Source of the DNA: Pusillimonas sp. T7-7
Lineage (GTDB): Bacteria > Pseudomonadota > Gammaproteobacteria > Burkholderiales > Burkholderiaceae_B
DNA: 64,000 nucleotides
NCBI RefSeq assembly: GCF_000209655.1
Contig: NC_015458.1
Coordinates: forward strand, 3,720,001-3,784,000
Direction: 5' to 3'
The notes beneath the pieces were generated by a model. The model was not told the origin of the DNA. It saw only the letters and a list, made by a program, of their open reading frames with translations, and searched no databases. Shown in pieces: positions 52,433 through 61,141 of the stretch. Position 1 is the first letter of the stretch. Each line of letters begins with the position of its first letter. A program made the position numbers and the translations under genes.

Positions 52433-53821
52433 ATGAAGCGAAACAACACACGGATCGGTGCCGTGATGGCTGAAATTCAGTCCAGAATTTCCTCCCGCAC
52501 ATATTTGCCAGGTACCCGGCTGCCTTCCGTCCGTGCGCAGGCACGGTCTATGAGGCTTTCGGTTTCAACGGTGGTTGAAGCTTACGAACGCTTGGCTGCG
52601 GAAGGCCTGATTACCCCCCGCCCGGGATCCGGCTTCTATGTGACGGGGCCTGTCGCTCCGCTTGCGCTGGCGGAAATCGGGCCCAAGCTCGACAGGGAAG
52701 TCGATCCGCTATGGGTTTCACGCCAGTCGCTTGAGACAGACGCCACCGTACTCAAGCCCGGTTGCGGATGGCTTCCGGCGGCGTTGATGTACGAATCCGG
52801 AATGCGTCGTGCCTTGCGTGCGCTGGCCCGGGCCGACACGATAGCGCTGACCGAGTACGCCACGCCGCTCGGCCACCCGGCGCTGCGCCAGTTTCTTGTC
52901 AGACGAATGGCCACTACTGGCGTCGAGGCGTCTCCAGAGCAAATAATGCTTACTGAATCGGGAACGCAGGCTATCGACCTGATATGCCGCTTCCTTCTGG
53001 AGCCAGGCGATACTGTGCTGGTCGACGACCCTTGTTATTTTAACTTCCATGCTTTGCTCAAGGCGCATCGAGTGCGGGCTGTGGGTGTGCCCTACACACC
53101 AAACGGGCCGGATATAGAAGCATTCGAAAGCGCTATACGGGAGCATTCTCCAAGGTTGTATATCACCAACTCAGGCATACACAACCCCACGGGGGCGGTG
53201 CTTTCCCCCGTTATTGCGCATCGGCTGCTGAAACTTGCCGACACGGCAGACCTTGTGATCGTCGAAGACGATATATTTGCCGATTTCGAGATCAACCCTG
53301 CGCCCAGGCTTGCCGCTTTCGACGGCCTCTCACGGGTAATCCAGATCAGCAGTTTTTCGAAGACGATCTCGGCTTCTTTGCGTTGTGGCTATATAGCCGC
53401 ACGCGCCGACTGGATCGAAGGCCTGATCGATTTGAAGATCGCAACCAGTTTTGGCGGTGGGCGGCTGGCCGCCGATATTGTCCTGACGGCATTGACCGAC
53501 AGCGGATACCGCAAGCATATGGAGGGGGTGCGGCTTAGGCTGGCCGAAGCCATGGAAAAGGTTCTGCCCCGGCTCGAAGCGATCGGCGTGCGGCCTTGGT
53601 TTGTTCCTCGGGCCGGCATGTTTCTTTGGTGTCGATTGCCCAAGGGAACGGATGCGGGGACTATCGCCCGATCATGTCTGAAAGACAAGGTGGTGCTGGC
53701 GCCAGGCAATGCTTTTAGCCAATCATTAAGCGCAAACGACTTTTTGCGCTTTAATGTCGCACAATCCACGGACGATAAAGTATTCGCTGTTTTAAAACGG
53801 GCGCTGTCCGAACACATGTAA
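52433..53821 (+). CDS. MocR/GntR family regulator with aminotransferase domain
   Basis: 462 residues. The first ~75 residues are a GntR-type winged HTH ('LPSVRAQARSMRLSVSTVVEAYERLAAEG'), followed by a fold-type I aminotransferase domain with the PLP lysine in 'SSFSKTISASLRCGY' and 'NSGIHNPTGAVL'. MocR proteins sense PLP or amino-acid derivatives. The divergent EamA gene is the likely target. TAACTGTAATGT-like repeats lie in the gap. Confidence 0.93.
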   Translation: MKRNNTRIGAVMAEIQSRISSRTYLPGTRLPSVRAQARSMRLSVSTVVEAYERLAAEGLITPRPGSGFYVTGPVAPLALAEIGPKLDREVDPLWVSRQSLETDATVLKPGCGWLPAALMYESGMRRALRALARADTIALTEYATPLGHPALRQFLVRRMATTGVEASPEQIMLTESGTQAIDLICRFLLEPGDTVLVDDPCYFNFHALLKAHRVRAVGVPYTPNGPDIEAFESAIREHSPRLYITNSGIHNPTGAVLSPVIAHRLLKLADTADLVIVEDDIFADFEINPAPRLAAFDGLSRVIQISSFSKTISASLRCGYIAARADWIEGLIDLKIATSFGGGRLAADIVLTALTDSGYRKHMEGVRLRLAEAMEKVLPRLEAIGVRPWFVPRAGMFLWCRLPKGTDAGTIARSCLKDKVVLAPGNAFSQSLSANDFLRFNVAQSTDDKVFAVLKRALSEHM

Positions 53822-53937
53822 TGCAGCGTTGTTGACACTAAACCCTTGTGGCGCCTGCCGGACAACATTGTTAACTGATGTATTTCAACGTACTTCTTTC
53901 ACAAAGGAAGTGCAAAATATCCTAAACAGGAGCTGCC

Positions 53938-54288
53938 ATGTCATTTGAAGGAAGCTGTCATTGTGCTGCGGTCAAGTTCGAGGTCCAGGCCCCGGTCCCA
54001 ACAACAGCCATCAGTTGCAATTGTTCGCACTGCCTCCGAAAGGGATTTTTATTGTCCTTTATTCCGGCTCAGCAGTTCACGCTGCTGCAGGGCGAAAAAG
54101 AGCTGCGTTCATATAAGTTCAACACACATAAAATCGATCATCTTTTTTGCCAGCGTTGCGGTACGGAGCCCTTCGCCAACGGAGCCAATCCTGATGGGTC
54201 AGCGGTGGTTGCGGTGAATTTGCGCTGTGTACCTTCGATCGATCTGGACAGGCTGGAACTCCAACATTTTGATGGCGCAAAAGCATAA
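53938..54288 (+). CDS. GFA (glutathione-dependent formaldehyde-activating-like) zinc protein
   Basis: 116 residues. The Cys pattern of the family is present: 'GSCHCAAVKF', 'SCNCSHCLRKG' and 'FCQRCGTEP', binding one or two zinc ions. Members form a large family related to Gfa but most have no known function. It has an AGGAG ribosome site. A GNAT gene follows 14 bp downstream and may share the transcript. Confidence 0.88.
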   Translation: MSFEGSCHCAAVKFEVQAPVPTTAISCNCSHCLRKGFLLSFIPAQQFTLLQGEKELRSYKFNTHKIDHLFCQRCGTEPFANGANPDGSAVVAVNLRCVPSIDLDRLELQHFDGAKA

Positions 54289-54302
54289 AGGTTGAGCTGC
54301 AA

Positions 54303-54737
54303 ATGGCTGTAATTCGTCTGATGGCCATGGATGACTACGACTCCGTCATTCAACTGATGCAAGCAACGCCAGGCGTATCCATACGCGAGGCTGATTCACG
54401 CGAGTCGACCCAACGCTATCTTGCACGCAATCCGGGCCTGAGCTTTGTGGCGCAAGAGGAAGGCGGCTTGGTGGGCTGTGTCATGTGCGGCCACGATGGC
54501 CGGCGCGGCTACCTGCAACATCTGGTGGTCCTGCCCGAGCACCGCAGGCGTGGAATTGCCAACGCTCTGGTCGAAAGCTGTTTGGCCAAGCTGGAGCAGT
54601 TGGGTATCGTGAAATCGCATATCGACGTTTTTCATACCAACTCTCAGGCGCAGGCGTACTGGGAAAGCCAGGGCTGGGAGCGGCGCACCGATATCCAGAA
54701 ATATTCGTACGTCCGCAGCGGAAGTGAAAACGCCTAG
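54303..54737 (+). CDS. GNAT family N-acetyltransferase
   Basis: 144 residues. The acetyl-CoA motif is in 'LVVLPEHRRRGIANALVESCL', with 'NSQAQAYWESQGWERR' as the typical C-terminal part. It is probably a small-molecule or peptide acetyltransferase. Substrate unknown. It lies 14 bp after the GFA gene. Confidence 0.88.
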   Translation: MAVIRLMAMDDYDSVIQLMQATPGVSIREADSRESTQRYLARNPGLSFVAQEEGGLVGCVMCGHDGRRGYLQHLVVLPEHRRRGIANALVESCLAKLEQLGIVKSHIDVFHTNSQAQAYWESQGWERRTDIQKYSYVRSGSENA

Positions 54738-54848
54738 TCGCTGATAAGGACTCCGCCGCTCGAACGGCACAACCGTTTTCGAAGAGCCTTTGTTGCGCAT
54801 CGATAGGTTCTGTGTACGTAGCTCCGGGCTACGACTGTACGGCAGGTG

Positions 54849-55352
54849 TCAGGCAATCTTTTCCAGGGGCCCGATTGCAGCATAAGTGCCTCGATGGAAG
54901 ACCAGCGGGCTGCCGCCCGTGATCACTGCATTTTGCAGCTGGCCAATCACAATTGTATGGTCGCCGCCGGGGTAGCGATCGACGACAGCACATTCTGCAT
55001 GTGCGACGGCGCCGTTGATCACGGCGCAGCCCAGTTCGGATACTTCGTAGCTTAGGCTGCTGAACTTGTCTGCGGTCTTGGATGCAAACAAGTTGGAGAT
55101 CTCGTGCTGGTCTTCGGCTAGATAATGCACACAAAAATGGGTGGCATCATCCAGTGCTTGCAGCGTATTGGATGCATTATCCAGGCAGATCAGCATAAGT
55201 GGTGGCGTTAAAGACAAGGTAGTGACCGAGTTCATCGTGAGGCCGTGGCATTCACCTTGGGAGTTGCGTACGGTAATTACTGCGATGCCTGTGGGGAAGT
55301 GTCCGGCAAAAGAGCGTAGCTCGGAGGGTTTGATCATAGAGATGACATTCAT
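54849..55352 (-). CDS. Flavin reductase (NADH:FMN/FAD), two-component monooxygenase partner
   Basis: 167 residues of the HpaC/NtaB-like flavin reductase domain family. Typical segments are 'ELRSFAGHFPTGIAVITV', 'HGLTMNSVTTLSLTPPLMLIC' and 'PLVFHRGTYAAIG'. It makes reduced flavin that diffuses to an oxygenase. It is divergent from an LLM-type monooxygenase gene; the gap contains a nested palindrome, so the two are probably co-regulated. AAGGAG precedes the ATG at 55352. Confidence 0.9.
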   Translation of the reverse strand: MNVISMIKPSELRSFAGHFPTGIAVITVRNSQGECHGLTMNSVTTLSLTPPLMLICLDNASNTLQALDDATHFCVHYLAEDQHEISNLFASKTADKFSSLSYEVSELGCAVINGAVAHAECAVVDRYPGGDHTIVIGQLQNAVITGGSPLVFHRGTYAAIGPLEKIA

Positions 55353-55520
55353 GGTGGCTCCTTGGAGCAAGCTTGACAATACCCCAACTGAAGTAGGGTT
55401 ACACGATGCCATCTTACGAATCTGCTTGGCATTGTACAAACGATTAAAAATGGAGTGTTTTGATAGAAAATTTCGATGTTTTGTTTTGAGTAAATGACTT
55501 TTAAACCACTAGAGCACCCG

Positions 55521-55564
55521 AAAAATACACTTTGATAAGTAATTTAATCATCGTATTTTTCGAT
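55521..55564. promoter_or_regulatory. Nested palindrome between flavin reductase and LLM monooxygenase genes
   Basis: CGAAAAATAC (55521-55530) and GTATTTTTCG (55555-55564) are exact inverted copies. Between them TGAT and ATCA form a second, smaller dyad around GTAATT. It lies in a 319-bp AT-rich divergent gap, 169 bp before the monooxygenase start. The rest of the gap shows no gene. Confidence 0.6.
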
Positions 55565-55671
55565 TAAATAATATTATTTTTTATCGTTTGTTTTGCTTTG
55601 TTGGCATGGCTAAGATGATTGCAAATTTGATGTAAATCAAAACAAGAGCAAGGCTTAACCAGGAGCAGACG

Positions 55672-57066
55672 ATGAAACAGATCAGGCTTAATGCATTCTT
55701 CCAGAATTGTTCGGGCCACCAATCAATAGGGCAGTGGCGTAACCCTGCCGATACGAGTACACAGTACAAAAACATCAAATACTGGACAAACATCGCACAA
55801 GAGCTCGAACGTGGCTACTTTGACGGTATTTTTCTGGCTGATGTGATGGGTGTGTATGATGTTTTCGGTGGTAACGCTGATGCGGCGCTTCGCAGTGGCA
55901 CGCAGGTGCCTTGCAATGATCCCACGCTGATCATCCCTCCCATGGCCATGGCGACCGAACATCTTGGCTTCGGCGTTACCTGCACCTTGTCTTTTGAGCC
56001 GCCTTTCCCATTTGCGCGCCGTATGTCCACCCTTGATCACCTGACTAATGGGCGGGTTGCCTGGAACGTGGTGACGGGTTACCTGGAAAGCGCAGCCAAG
56101 GCTTCCGGCCTCAATAAAATGACGGCCCACGATCTGCGCTATGACATCGCCGATGAATACATGGACGTCGTGTACAAGCTTTGGGAAAAAAGCTGGGACG
56201 ATGACGCGGTGCAGCTTGATAAAGAAAAAGGAATATACACCGACCCCGCCAAGGTGCAGCGTATCGACCATCAAGGTGAGCACTACAAGGTGGATGCCGT
56301 GCATCTTTGCGAGCCATCGCCGCAACGCACGCCGTTGATTTTTCAGGCCGGCGCGTCGAACCGTGGACAGGTATTTGCGGCCAAGCATGCTGAGTGCGTG
56401 TTCGTCAATGCACCTTCCAAGAAAATCATTGCACAAACAGTCAAGAAGTTTCGTGAGGCTTTGGTTGAGCAAGGGCGCAAGCCGGATGACGCGCTGATTT
56501 TCTGCTTGTTGACCATCATTGTTGGCAAGACAGACGAAGAAGCACAACAAAAATTCCAGGAATACCAACGCTATATTGATCGTGAGGGCGCGCTCACACT
56601 CATGTCGGGCTGGACGGGCATCGATTTTTCGGGCTTGTCGCCTGATGAAACGATCAAGCATGAGCGTACCGATGCAATCCACTCAGCGATAGATCGCTTC
56701 ACCACCGCCGATCCCGACAAGACATGGACGGTGGGTGAGGTTGCCGATTTTGTCGGAGTGGGCGGCGCCAGCCCCATAGTCGTGGGGTCGGCCCAGGCGG
56801 TGGCTGATGCCATGCAGTCCTGGATGGAAGAAACCGGAGTAGATGGTTTTAATCTGGCTTATGTCACGGTGCCCGACAGTATTACGGATTTTATCGACTT
56901 GGTCGTTCCGATTTTGCAGGAGCGGGGACTGTATAAGCAGTCTTATGACGACGGCACTTTACGGCATAAATTGTTTGGCGCCGGCGATCACTCGCTTACG
57001 GCCCGCTCTTATGCCACCGCCAGTCTCGACACACACAAGCAAAAGCGTCTTGCCGCAGTTGATTGA
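55672..57066 (+). CDS. LLM class flavin-dependent monooxygenase (NtaA/SnaA/DszA family)
   Basis: 464 residues. The family N-terminus 'IRLNAFFQNCSGHQSIGQWR', 'GYFDGIFLADVMGVYDVFGG' and 'PFPFARRMSTLDHLTNGRVAWNVVTG' are all present; 'PLIFQAGASNRGQVFAAKHA' is the flavin-phosphate region. Such enzymes use reduced FMN to cleave C-N or C-S bonds (nitrilotriacetate, EDTA, dibenzothiophene sulfone, sulfoacetate-like compounds). The divergent flavin reductase is the natural partner. An ABC binding protein follows 46 bp downstream. Confidence 0.93.
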   Translation: MKQIRLNAFFQNCSGHQSIGQWRNPADTSTQYKNIKYWTNIAQELERGYFDGIFLADVMGVYDVFGGNADAALRSGTQVPCNDPTLIIPPMAMATEHLGFGVTCTLSFEPPFPFARRMSTLDHLTNGRVAWNVVTGYLESAAKASGLNKMTAHDLRYDIADEYMDVVYKLWEKSWDDDAVQLDKEKGIYTDPAKVQRIDHQGEHYKVDAVHLCEPSPQRTPLIFQAGASNRGQVFAAKHAECVFVNAPSKKIIAQTVKKFREALVEQGRKPDDALIFCLLTIIVGKTDEEAQQKFQEYQRYIDREGALTLMSGWTGIDFSGLSPDETIKHERTDAIHSAIDRFTTADPDKTWTVGEVADFVGVGGASPIVVGSAQAVADAMQSWMEETGVDGFNLAYVTVPDSITDFIDLVVPILQERGLYKQSYDDGTLRHKLFGAGDHSLTARSYATASLDTHKQKRLAAVD

Positions 57067-57112
57067 TCGTGCACCAAATAATAGCTGTTTAACACTACGC
57101 ATGGAGACAAAA

Positions 57113-58378
57113 ATGAATCGTCGAGACTTACTGAAAAGTGCAGGAGCGGGCATTATTGCTGGCGGCGCCGGTGGCTTGCCCTTGGCTGGCGGGCTTGCGC
57201 GTGCCCAGGGCGCGCCAAGAAAGAAGATTCGTTTAGGTATTATTTCAGACCTGTCGGGCTTGAATGCTGACAATAGCGAGCCCTCATTGGCCTGCGCGCA
57301 GCAGGCGATTCAGGATTTTGGCGCAGCTGAGAAAGGCTGGGATGTTGAGGTATTGGTCGCCGACCACCAGAACCGGGTCGATATCGCATCGGGTATTGCG
57401 CGGCACTGGTTTGATAATGAAAAAGTAGATTGCCTGGTCGATGTCTCGACATCGAATACAGCCCTGGCTGTCTCGGGCATTACTGAAGCGAAGAATAAGG
57501 TCATGCTGGTTGTCGGGGCTGCTACCCCAATGACCGACGGGCGTTGCAGCCCCAATCATATTCAGTGGGCCTACGACACCTACATGTATGCCAATGTCAC
57601 GGCAACCAGCATGATGGAGCGTCATCCTCAAGCGTCGTGGTTCATGCTGAGCGCAGACTATGCCTTCGGGAAGAACATGGCGCGTGACGCGATGGCAGTC
57701 GTCAAGCAGAAAGGCGGGCAGGTCAAAGGTGAGATTTATTATCCTTTTCCAGGCACGACAGACTTTTCTTCTTACCTGGTCCAGGCTCAAGCATCGGGCG
57801 CCAAGGTGCTTGGCCTATGCCAGACGGGTGGGGATACCATCGCAACCCTGAAGCAAATGCGCGAATTTGGCATTGATCAAAGCATGATGCCCGTCACAAT
57901 GCTCATGTATATCACTGAAGTCCACAGCATGGGGCTGGATATGGCGCAGGGTTTGTTGCTTACGGAAACCTTCTACTGGGACTTGAATGAACGCACACGC
58001 TCGTTCATGCAGCGCATTAAGGACAAGACCGCGCACAACTGGCCTGGCGGCGCCTCGGCCGGCGTGTATTCCGATACATTGCACTATCTGAAAACACTGG
58101 ACGCGATGGGGGTTGAGGCCGCCCAGGCAAATGGCCGGGCGACGGTCGCACGCATGAAAGAAATTCCCACAGACGATGATGTATACGGTAAGGGCTGGAT
58201 ACGCGAAGATGGACGCATGATGCACGATGTGCATCTGTTCCAGGTCAAAACACCGGCGGAAAGTACGCAAGAGTGGGATTTGCTCAAGTTGGTTACCACG
58301 GTTCCCGCCAAAGAGGCATTTCGCCCTATAGTGCCCGGTGAATGCCCGTTTCTGAAAGAACAGCCGTCCAAGACCTGA
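57113..58378 (+). CDS. ABC transporter substrate-binding protein (Peripla_BP_6 type), Tat signal
   Basis: 421 residues. The N-terminus MNRRDLLKSAGAGIIAGGAG is a Tat signal, cleaved near 'ARAQ'. The mature part matches type I periplasmic binding proteins of the amide/branched-chain amino-acid group ('LGIISDLSGLNADN', 'VLVADHQNRVDIASGIARHW', 'FQVKTPAEST'). No permease or ATPase genes are near. GGAGAC precedes the ATG at 57113; an in-frame ATG 12 bp earlier overlaps that site. It is clearly related to the protein at 59904-61118. Confidence 0.9.
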   Translation: MNRRDLLKSAGAGIIAGGAGGLPLAGGLARAQGAPRKKIRLGIISDLSGLNADNSEPSLACAQQAIQDFGAAEKGWDVEVLVADHQNRVDIASGIARHWFDNEKVDCLVDVSTSNTALAVSGITEAKNKVMLVVGAATPMTDGRCSPNHIQWAYDTYMYANVTATSMMERHPQASWFMLSADYAFGKNMARDAMAVVKQKGGQVKGEIYYPFPGTTDFSSYLVQAQASGAKVLGLCQTGGDTIATLKQMREFGIDQSMMPVTMLMYITEVHSMGLDMAQGLLLTETFYWDLNERTRSFMQRIKDKTAHNWPGGASAGVYSDTLHYLKTLDAMGVEAAQANGRATVARMKEIPTDDDVYGKGWIREDGRMMHDVHLFQVKTPAESTQEWDLLKLVTTVPAKEAFRPIVPGECPFLKEQPSKT

Positions 58379-58472
58379 CGAACAAGGCGAGCATCCGTTA
58401 CCATGCAATGGCCGTGCTGGCGGCCATTGCCGTGTGATCAGACCGGCTGTCGATTGTCCAAGGACGGAATGC

Positions 58473-59363
58473 GTGAATATCAAACAAATCGAAGCGTTTT
58501 TGACCATTGTCCGGGAGGGCAGCTTTGCAGCCGCCGCAGAGAAGCTCAATGTGACGCAGTCCACCGTTTCAGCTCGCATCCTTGAGCTGGAGCAAGAGCT
58601 TGAAATAGACTTGTTTGATCGTTCCAGAAGGCAGGTCCAACTGACTTACCAGGGACGTGATTTTGTTCGCTATGCCGAGCGGGCGACGAACGCGTTTTCC
58701 GACCTGAAACGCCGCTTTCGAATGGCCGACCCGTTGTCGGGCATCGTGCGCGTGGGTGTGGCTGAGCTGATTGCGGTAACGTGGTTGTCGCGGCTGACGA
58801 CCCTGGTGCGATCCCGCTATCCGGCTGTCACCTTGCAGTTCGAGGTTTCCTTGAACCCGGAGTTGCTTGCGGGTGTGCGTAACGGTAGCCTTGATATTGC
58901 GCTGATGGCCTACCCCGCTGATACGGTTGGCCTCGATATCACCAGCCTGGGCTATGCGGAATTTGCATGGATGGGTGCGGGGCATGCTGAGTTCCCCGAC
59001 CACGCTCTTTCTCCCGCTGACTTGGCGCGTTATGGTGTGGTTTTCCAAGGTGTTGACTCTTACACCACCCGTCTTATGCGTAGCTGGCTTGGCGGGGTTG
59101 ATATCGCACAGCCTTCAGTCTGCAACAGCATGTCTGCCATCGCGGCATTGACCGAGGCAGGTGTGGGCGTCAGCTTGCTGGCACGCGACTATCATGACAC
59201 CGCGATTGCGGCAGGCCGATTACAAGTGCTGAATACAGAACCACCCGCACCCAATGTAGAGTTTTTTGCCGTGCATGAAGTTCGACATGAGACTAGCGAG
59301 CTGCTTACAGCTATCAAGCAAGTATGCCTTGAGGCCACTTCGTATAAGCAGCTGGAGCGCTAG
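58473..59363 (+). CDS. LysR family transcriptional regulator
   Basis: 296 residues. It starts at GTG (58473) with AAGGACGG upstream, giving the typical MNIKQIEAFLTIVREGSFAA N-terminus; the HTH is 'AAEKLNVTQSTVSARILELEQE'. The C-terminal domain is a LysR sensor. It lies just after the ABC binding protein gene and is the obvious candidate to control the monooxygenase/reductase and binding-protein genes, though the nested palindrome is not a simple T-N11-A site. Confidence 0.9.
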   Translation: MNIKQIEAFLTIVREGSFAAAAEKLNVTQSTVSARILELEQELEIDLFDRSRRQVQLTYQGRDFVRYAERATNAFSDLKRRFRMADPLSGIVRVGVAELIAVTWLSRLTTLVRSRYPAVTLQFEVSLNPELLAGVRNGSLDIALMAYPADTVGLDITSLGYAEFAWMGAGHAEFPDHALSPADLARYGVVFQGVDSYTTRLMRSWLGGVDIAQPSVCNSMSAIAALTEAGVGVSLLARDYHDTAIAAGRLQVLNTEPPAPNVEFFAVHEVRHETSELLTAIKQVCLEATSYKQLER

Positions 59364-59443
59364 GCTGGAACTGACAAGCAACCGCTTTATGGCATATTGC
59401 TTGCTTGCCATTTGGGTTCAATGCGGAACAAAAGGAGATCATC

Positions 59444-59884
59444 ATGCGCACATCAGTATTTTTAACGTCGCTATTGCTATCAGGCGTCATCGTGGCAGGC
59501 GGAGCGCAAGCGCAGCTTCCACCTGCTCAAACCTCCAATGGCATCGAGTACGTGACGGGCGGGTTCGGGCAGGAAGAGTCTTCTGCATTCAAGCAAGCAC
59601 GTTCGAGCTATGCGTTGGCACTGATGTTTGCCGTTAATGCGCCCGGAAGCGCATCCTCGCCCTATGCCGGCGATGTACAAGTGCAGCTGCGCAATGCACA
59701 GGGCGACATGGTTCTGGACGCAACTTCAACAGGCCCTTATTTTCTGGCCAACCCCGCCCCGGGGAGCTATGAACTCGCCGTCACGCACGAGGGCGAAACG
59801 CAGTCCAAGGACGTGACGATAACGGCGGGAAAGACGGCAGAAATGAAGTTCACCTGGAAACGTTCTGCGTCCGGTCCCGATTGA
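59444..59884 (+). CDS. Secreted protein with carboxypeptidase-regulatory-like (beta-sandwich) domain
   Basis: 146 residues with a Sec signal peptide (MRTSVFLTSLLLSGVIVAGG, cleaved near AQAQ). The mature part has a beta-sandwich repeat, 'VQVQLRNAQGDMVLDATSTGPYFLANPAPGSYELAVTH', that resembles carboxypeptidase-regulatory-like folds and could bind a partner or carbohydrate. Function unknown. An AAAGGAG site precedes the ATG at 59444; the open frame begins 39 bp earlier. It is convergent with the next binding-protein gene. Confidence 0.75.
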   Translation: MRTSVFLTSLLLSGVIVAGGAQAQLPPAQTSNGIEYVTGGFGQEESSAFKQARSSYALALMFAVNAPGSASSPYAGDVQVQLRNAQGDMVLDATSTGPYFLANPAPGSYELAVTHEGETQSKDVTITAGKTAEMKFTWKRSASGPD

Positions 59885-59903
59885 TTGCTGTACCTACTGC
59901 TGT

Positions 59904-61118
59904 TCAGCTCTTTTTGATGTAAGGGCAGGTTGATTCGCTCAGCGGGCCGTAAATCTCTTCGGCAGGCAGCTTGGCGATGGCCTTGTGATAATCCCACGGG
60001 CCTTTGCTTTCGGCGGGTGTTTTCACTTGCAGTAGCGTCATGCCGTTCATCATGCGGCCATCTTCGCGGATGATGCCGTTTTCAACGAAGAAATCATTGA
60101 CGGGGTTTGCCTTGAGCCAGGCCATGACAGTGTCGGCGTCATCCGTTCCGGTTGCCGTAACTGCTTTCAGATACGTCTGGGCCGCCGAGTAATCGCCCGC
60201 CTGGATGTAGGTGGGTTTGCGCTTGATTTTTTCTTCAATGCGGCTGGACCATTCTGTGGCTTCTTTGGACTGGTTCCAGTGCCATGGGGTAGTGAAATAC
60301 ATGCCTTGGGTTACATCCAGGCCCAGTGTGTGGATATCCAACATGAATACGGTCAAGCCGACCGGGTTCATGGTTTGATGCAGGCCGAATTCGGCCGCCG
60401 CCTTGATGGCATTCACAAAGTCGCCGCCCGCATTGGCCAGGCCCAGAATCTTGGCGCCGGAACTTTGGGCCTGCAGCATGAATGAAGAAAAGTCGGCCAG
60501 CCCAAGCGGCACGCGTACGGCGCCTACGACTTCACCGCCAGCTTCCTTCACCACGTTGGAGGTTTCCTGCTCAAGAGCATGGCCAAAGGTGTAGTCGGTG
60601 GTGATGAAAAACCATTTGTCGCCGCCGTTCTTCACGACAGCGGAACCGGTGCCTTTGGCCAAGCCACTGGTTGAATAAGTGTACTGAATGGTATATGGGC
60701 TGCAGCGCTCGTTGGTCAGTGCCGAAGTGCCGGCGCCCGTAGAGATGAACAGCTTTTTCTTGCCTTCGGCTACCACTGACATCGCCAGGCTTGCCGCCGA
60801 GTTGGTGCCGCCAAAGAGCACATCGAGCTTTTCGCTGTCGAACCATTCCCTGGCCTTGGCCGAGGCAATATCGGCCTTGTTCTGGTGATCAGCCACGAGC
60901 AGTTCGATTTTTTTGCCGTTAATGCTGCCGCCCGCGTCTGCTATGGCCATCCGGATGGCTTCGGCGCCGGCTGATCCGTCGTAGTCGGAATAAACACCAG
61001 ACATATCGGTGATGAAACCAATACGAATGATATCGTCGGAAATCCCTGTGCTTGCTGCGTAGGCGTTGCTTGCTGCAAAAACTGTAGCCAACAGCAGGCT
61101 CAAGTTGGTTTTTTTCAT
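59904..61118 (-). CDS. ABC transporter substrate-binding protein (Peripla_BP_6 type), Sec signal
   Basis: 404 residues with a Sec signal peptide (cleaved near 'AYAAS'). It shares long stretches with the protein at 57113-58378: 'LLVADHQNKADIASA', 'IIREDGRMMNGMTLLQVKTPAES', and similar ends with a CPY/CPF motif, so the two are paralogues. No permease genes are nearby. It sits 23 bp downstream of a BKACE-type gene on the same strand and probably captures its substrate or a related amide. Confidence 0.9.
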   Translation of the reverse strand: MKKTNLSLLLATVFAASNAYAASTGISDDIIRIGFITDMSGVYSDYDGSAGAEAIRMAIADAGGSINGKKIELLVADHQNKADIASAKAREWFDSEKLDVLFGGTNSAASLAMSVVAEGKKKLFISTGAGTSALTNERCSPYTIQYTYSTSGLAKGTGSAVVKNGGDKWFFITTDYTFGHALEQETSNVVKEAGGEVVGAVRVPLGLADFSSFMLQAQSSGAKILGLANAGGDFVNAIKAAAEFGLHQTMNPVGLTVFMLDIHTLGLDVTQGMYFTTPWHWNQSKEATEWSSRIEEKIKRKPTYIQAGDYSAAQTYLKAVTATGTDDADTVMAWLKANPVNDFFVENGIIREDGRMMNGMTLLQVKTPAESKGPWDYHKAIAKLPAEEIYGPLSESTCPYIKKS

Positions 61119-61141
61119 GTCTTGTCTCTGTTATATATCAG

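Noticed and set aside
54738..54848. Terminator after the GNAT gene
   Set aside because: A weak AACGG/CCGTT hairpin with a short T stretch is present, but the stem has a bulge and the T-run is broken, so it was not called.
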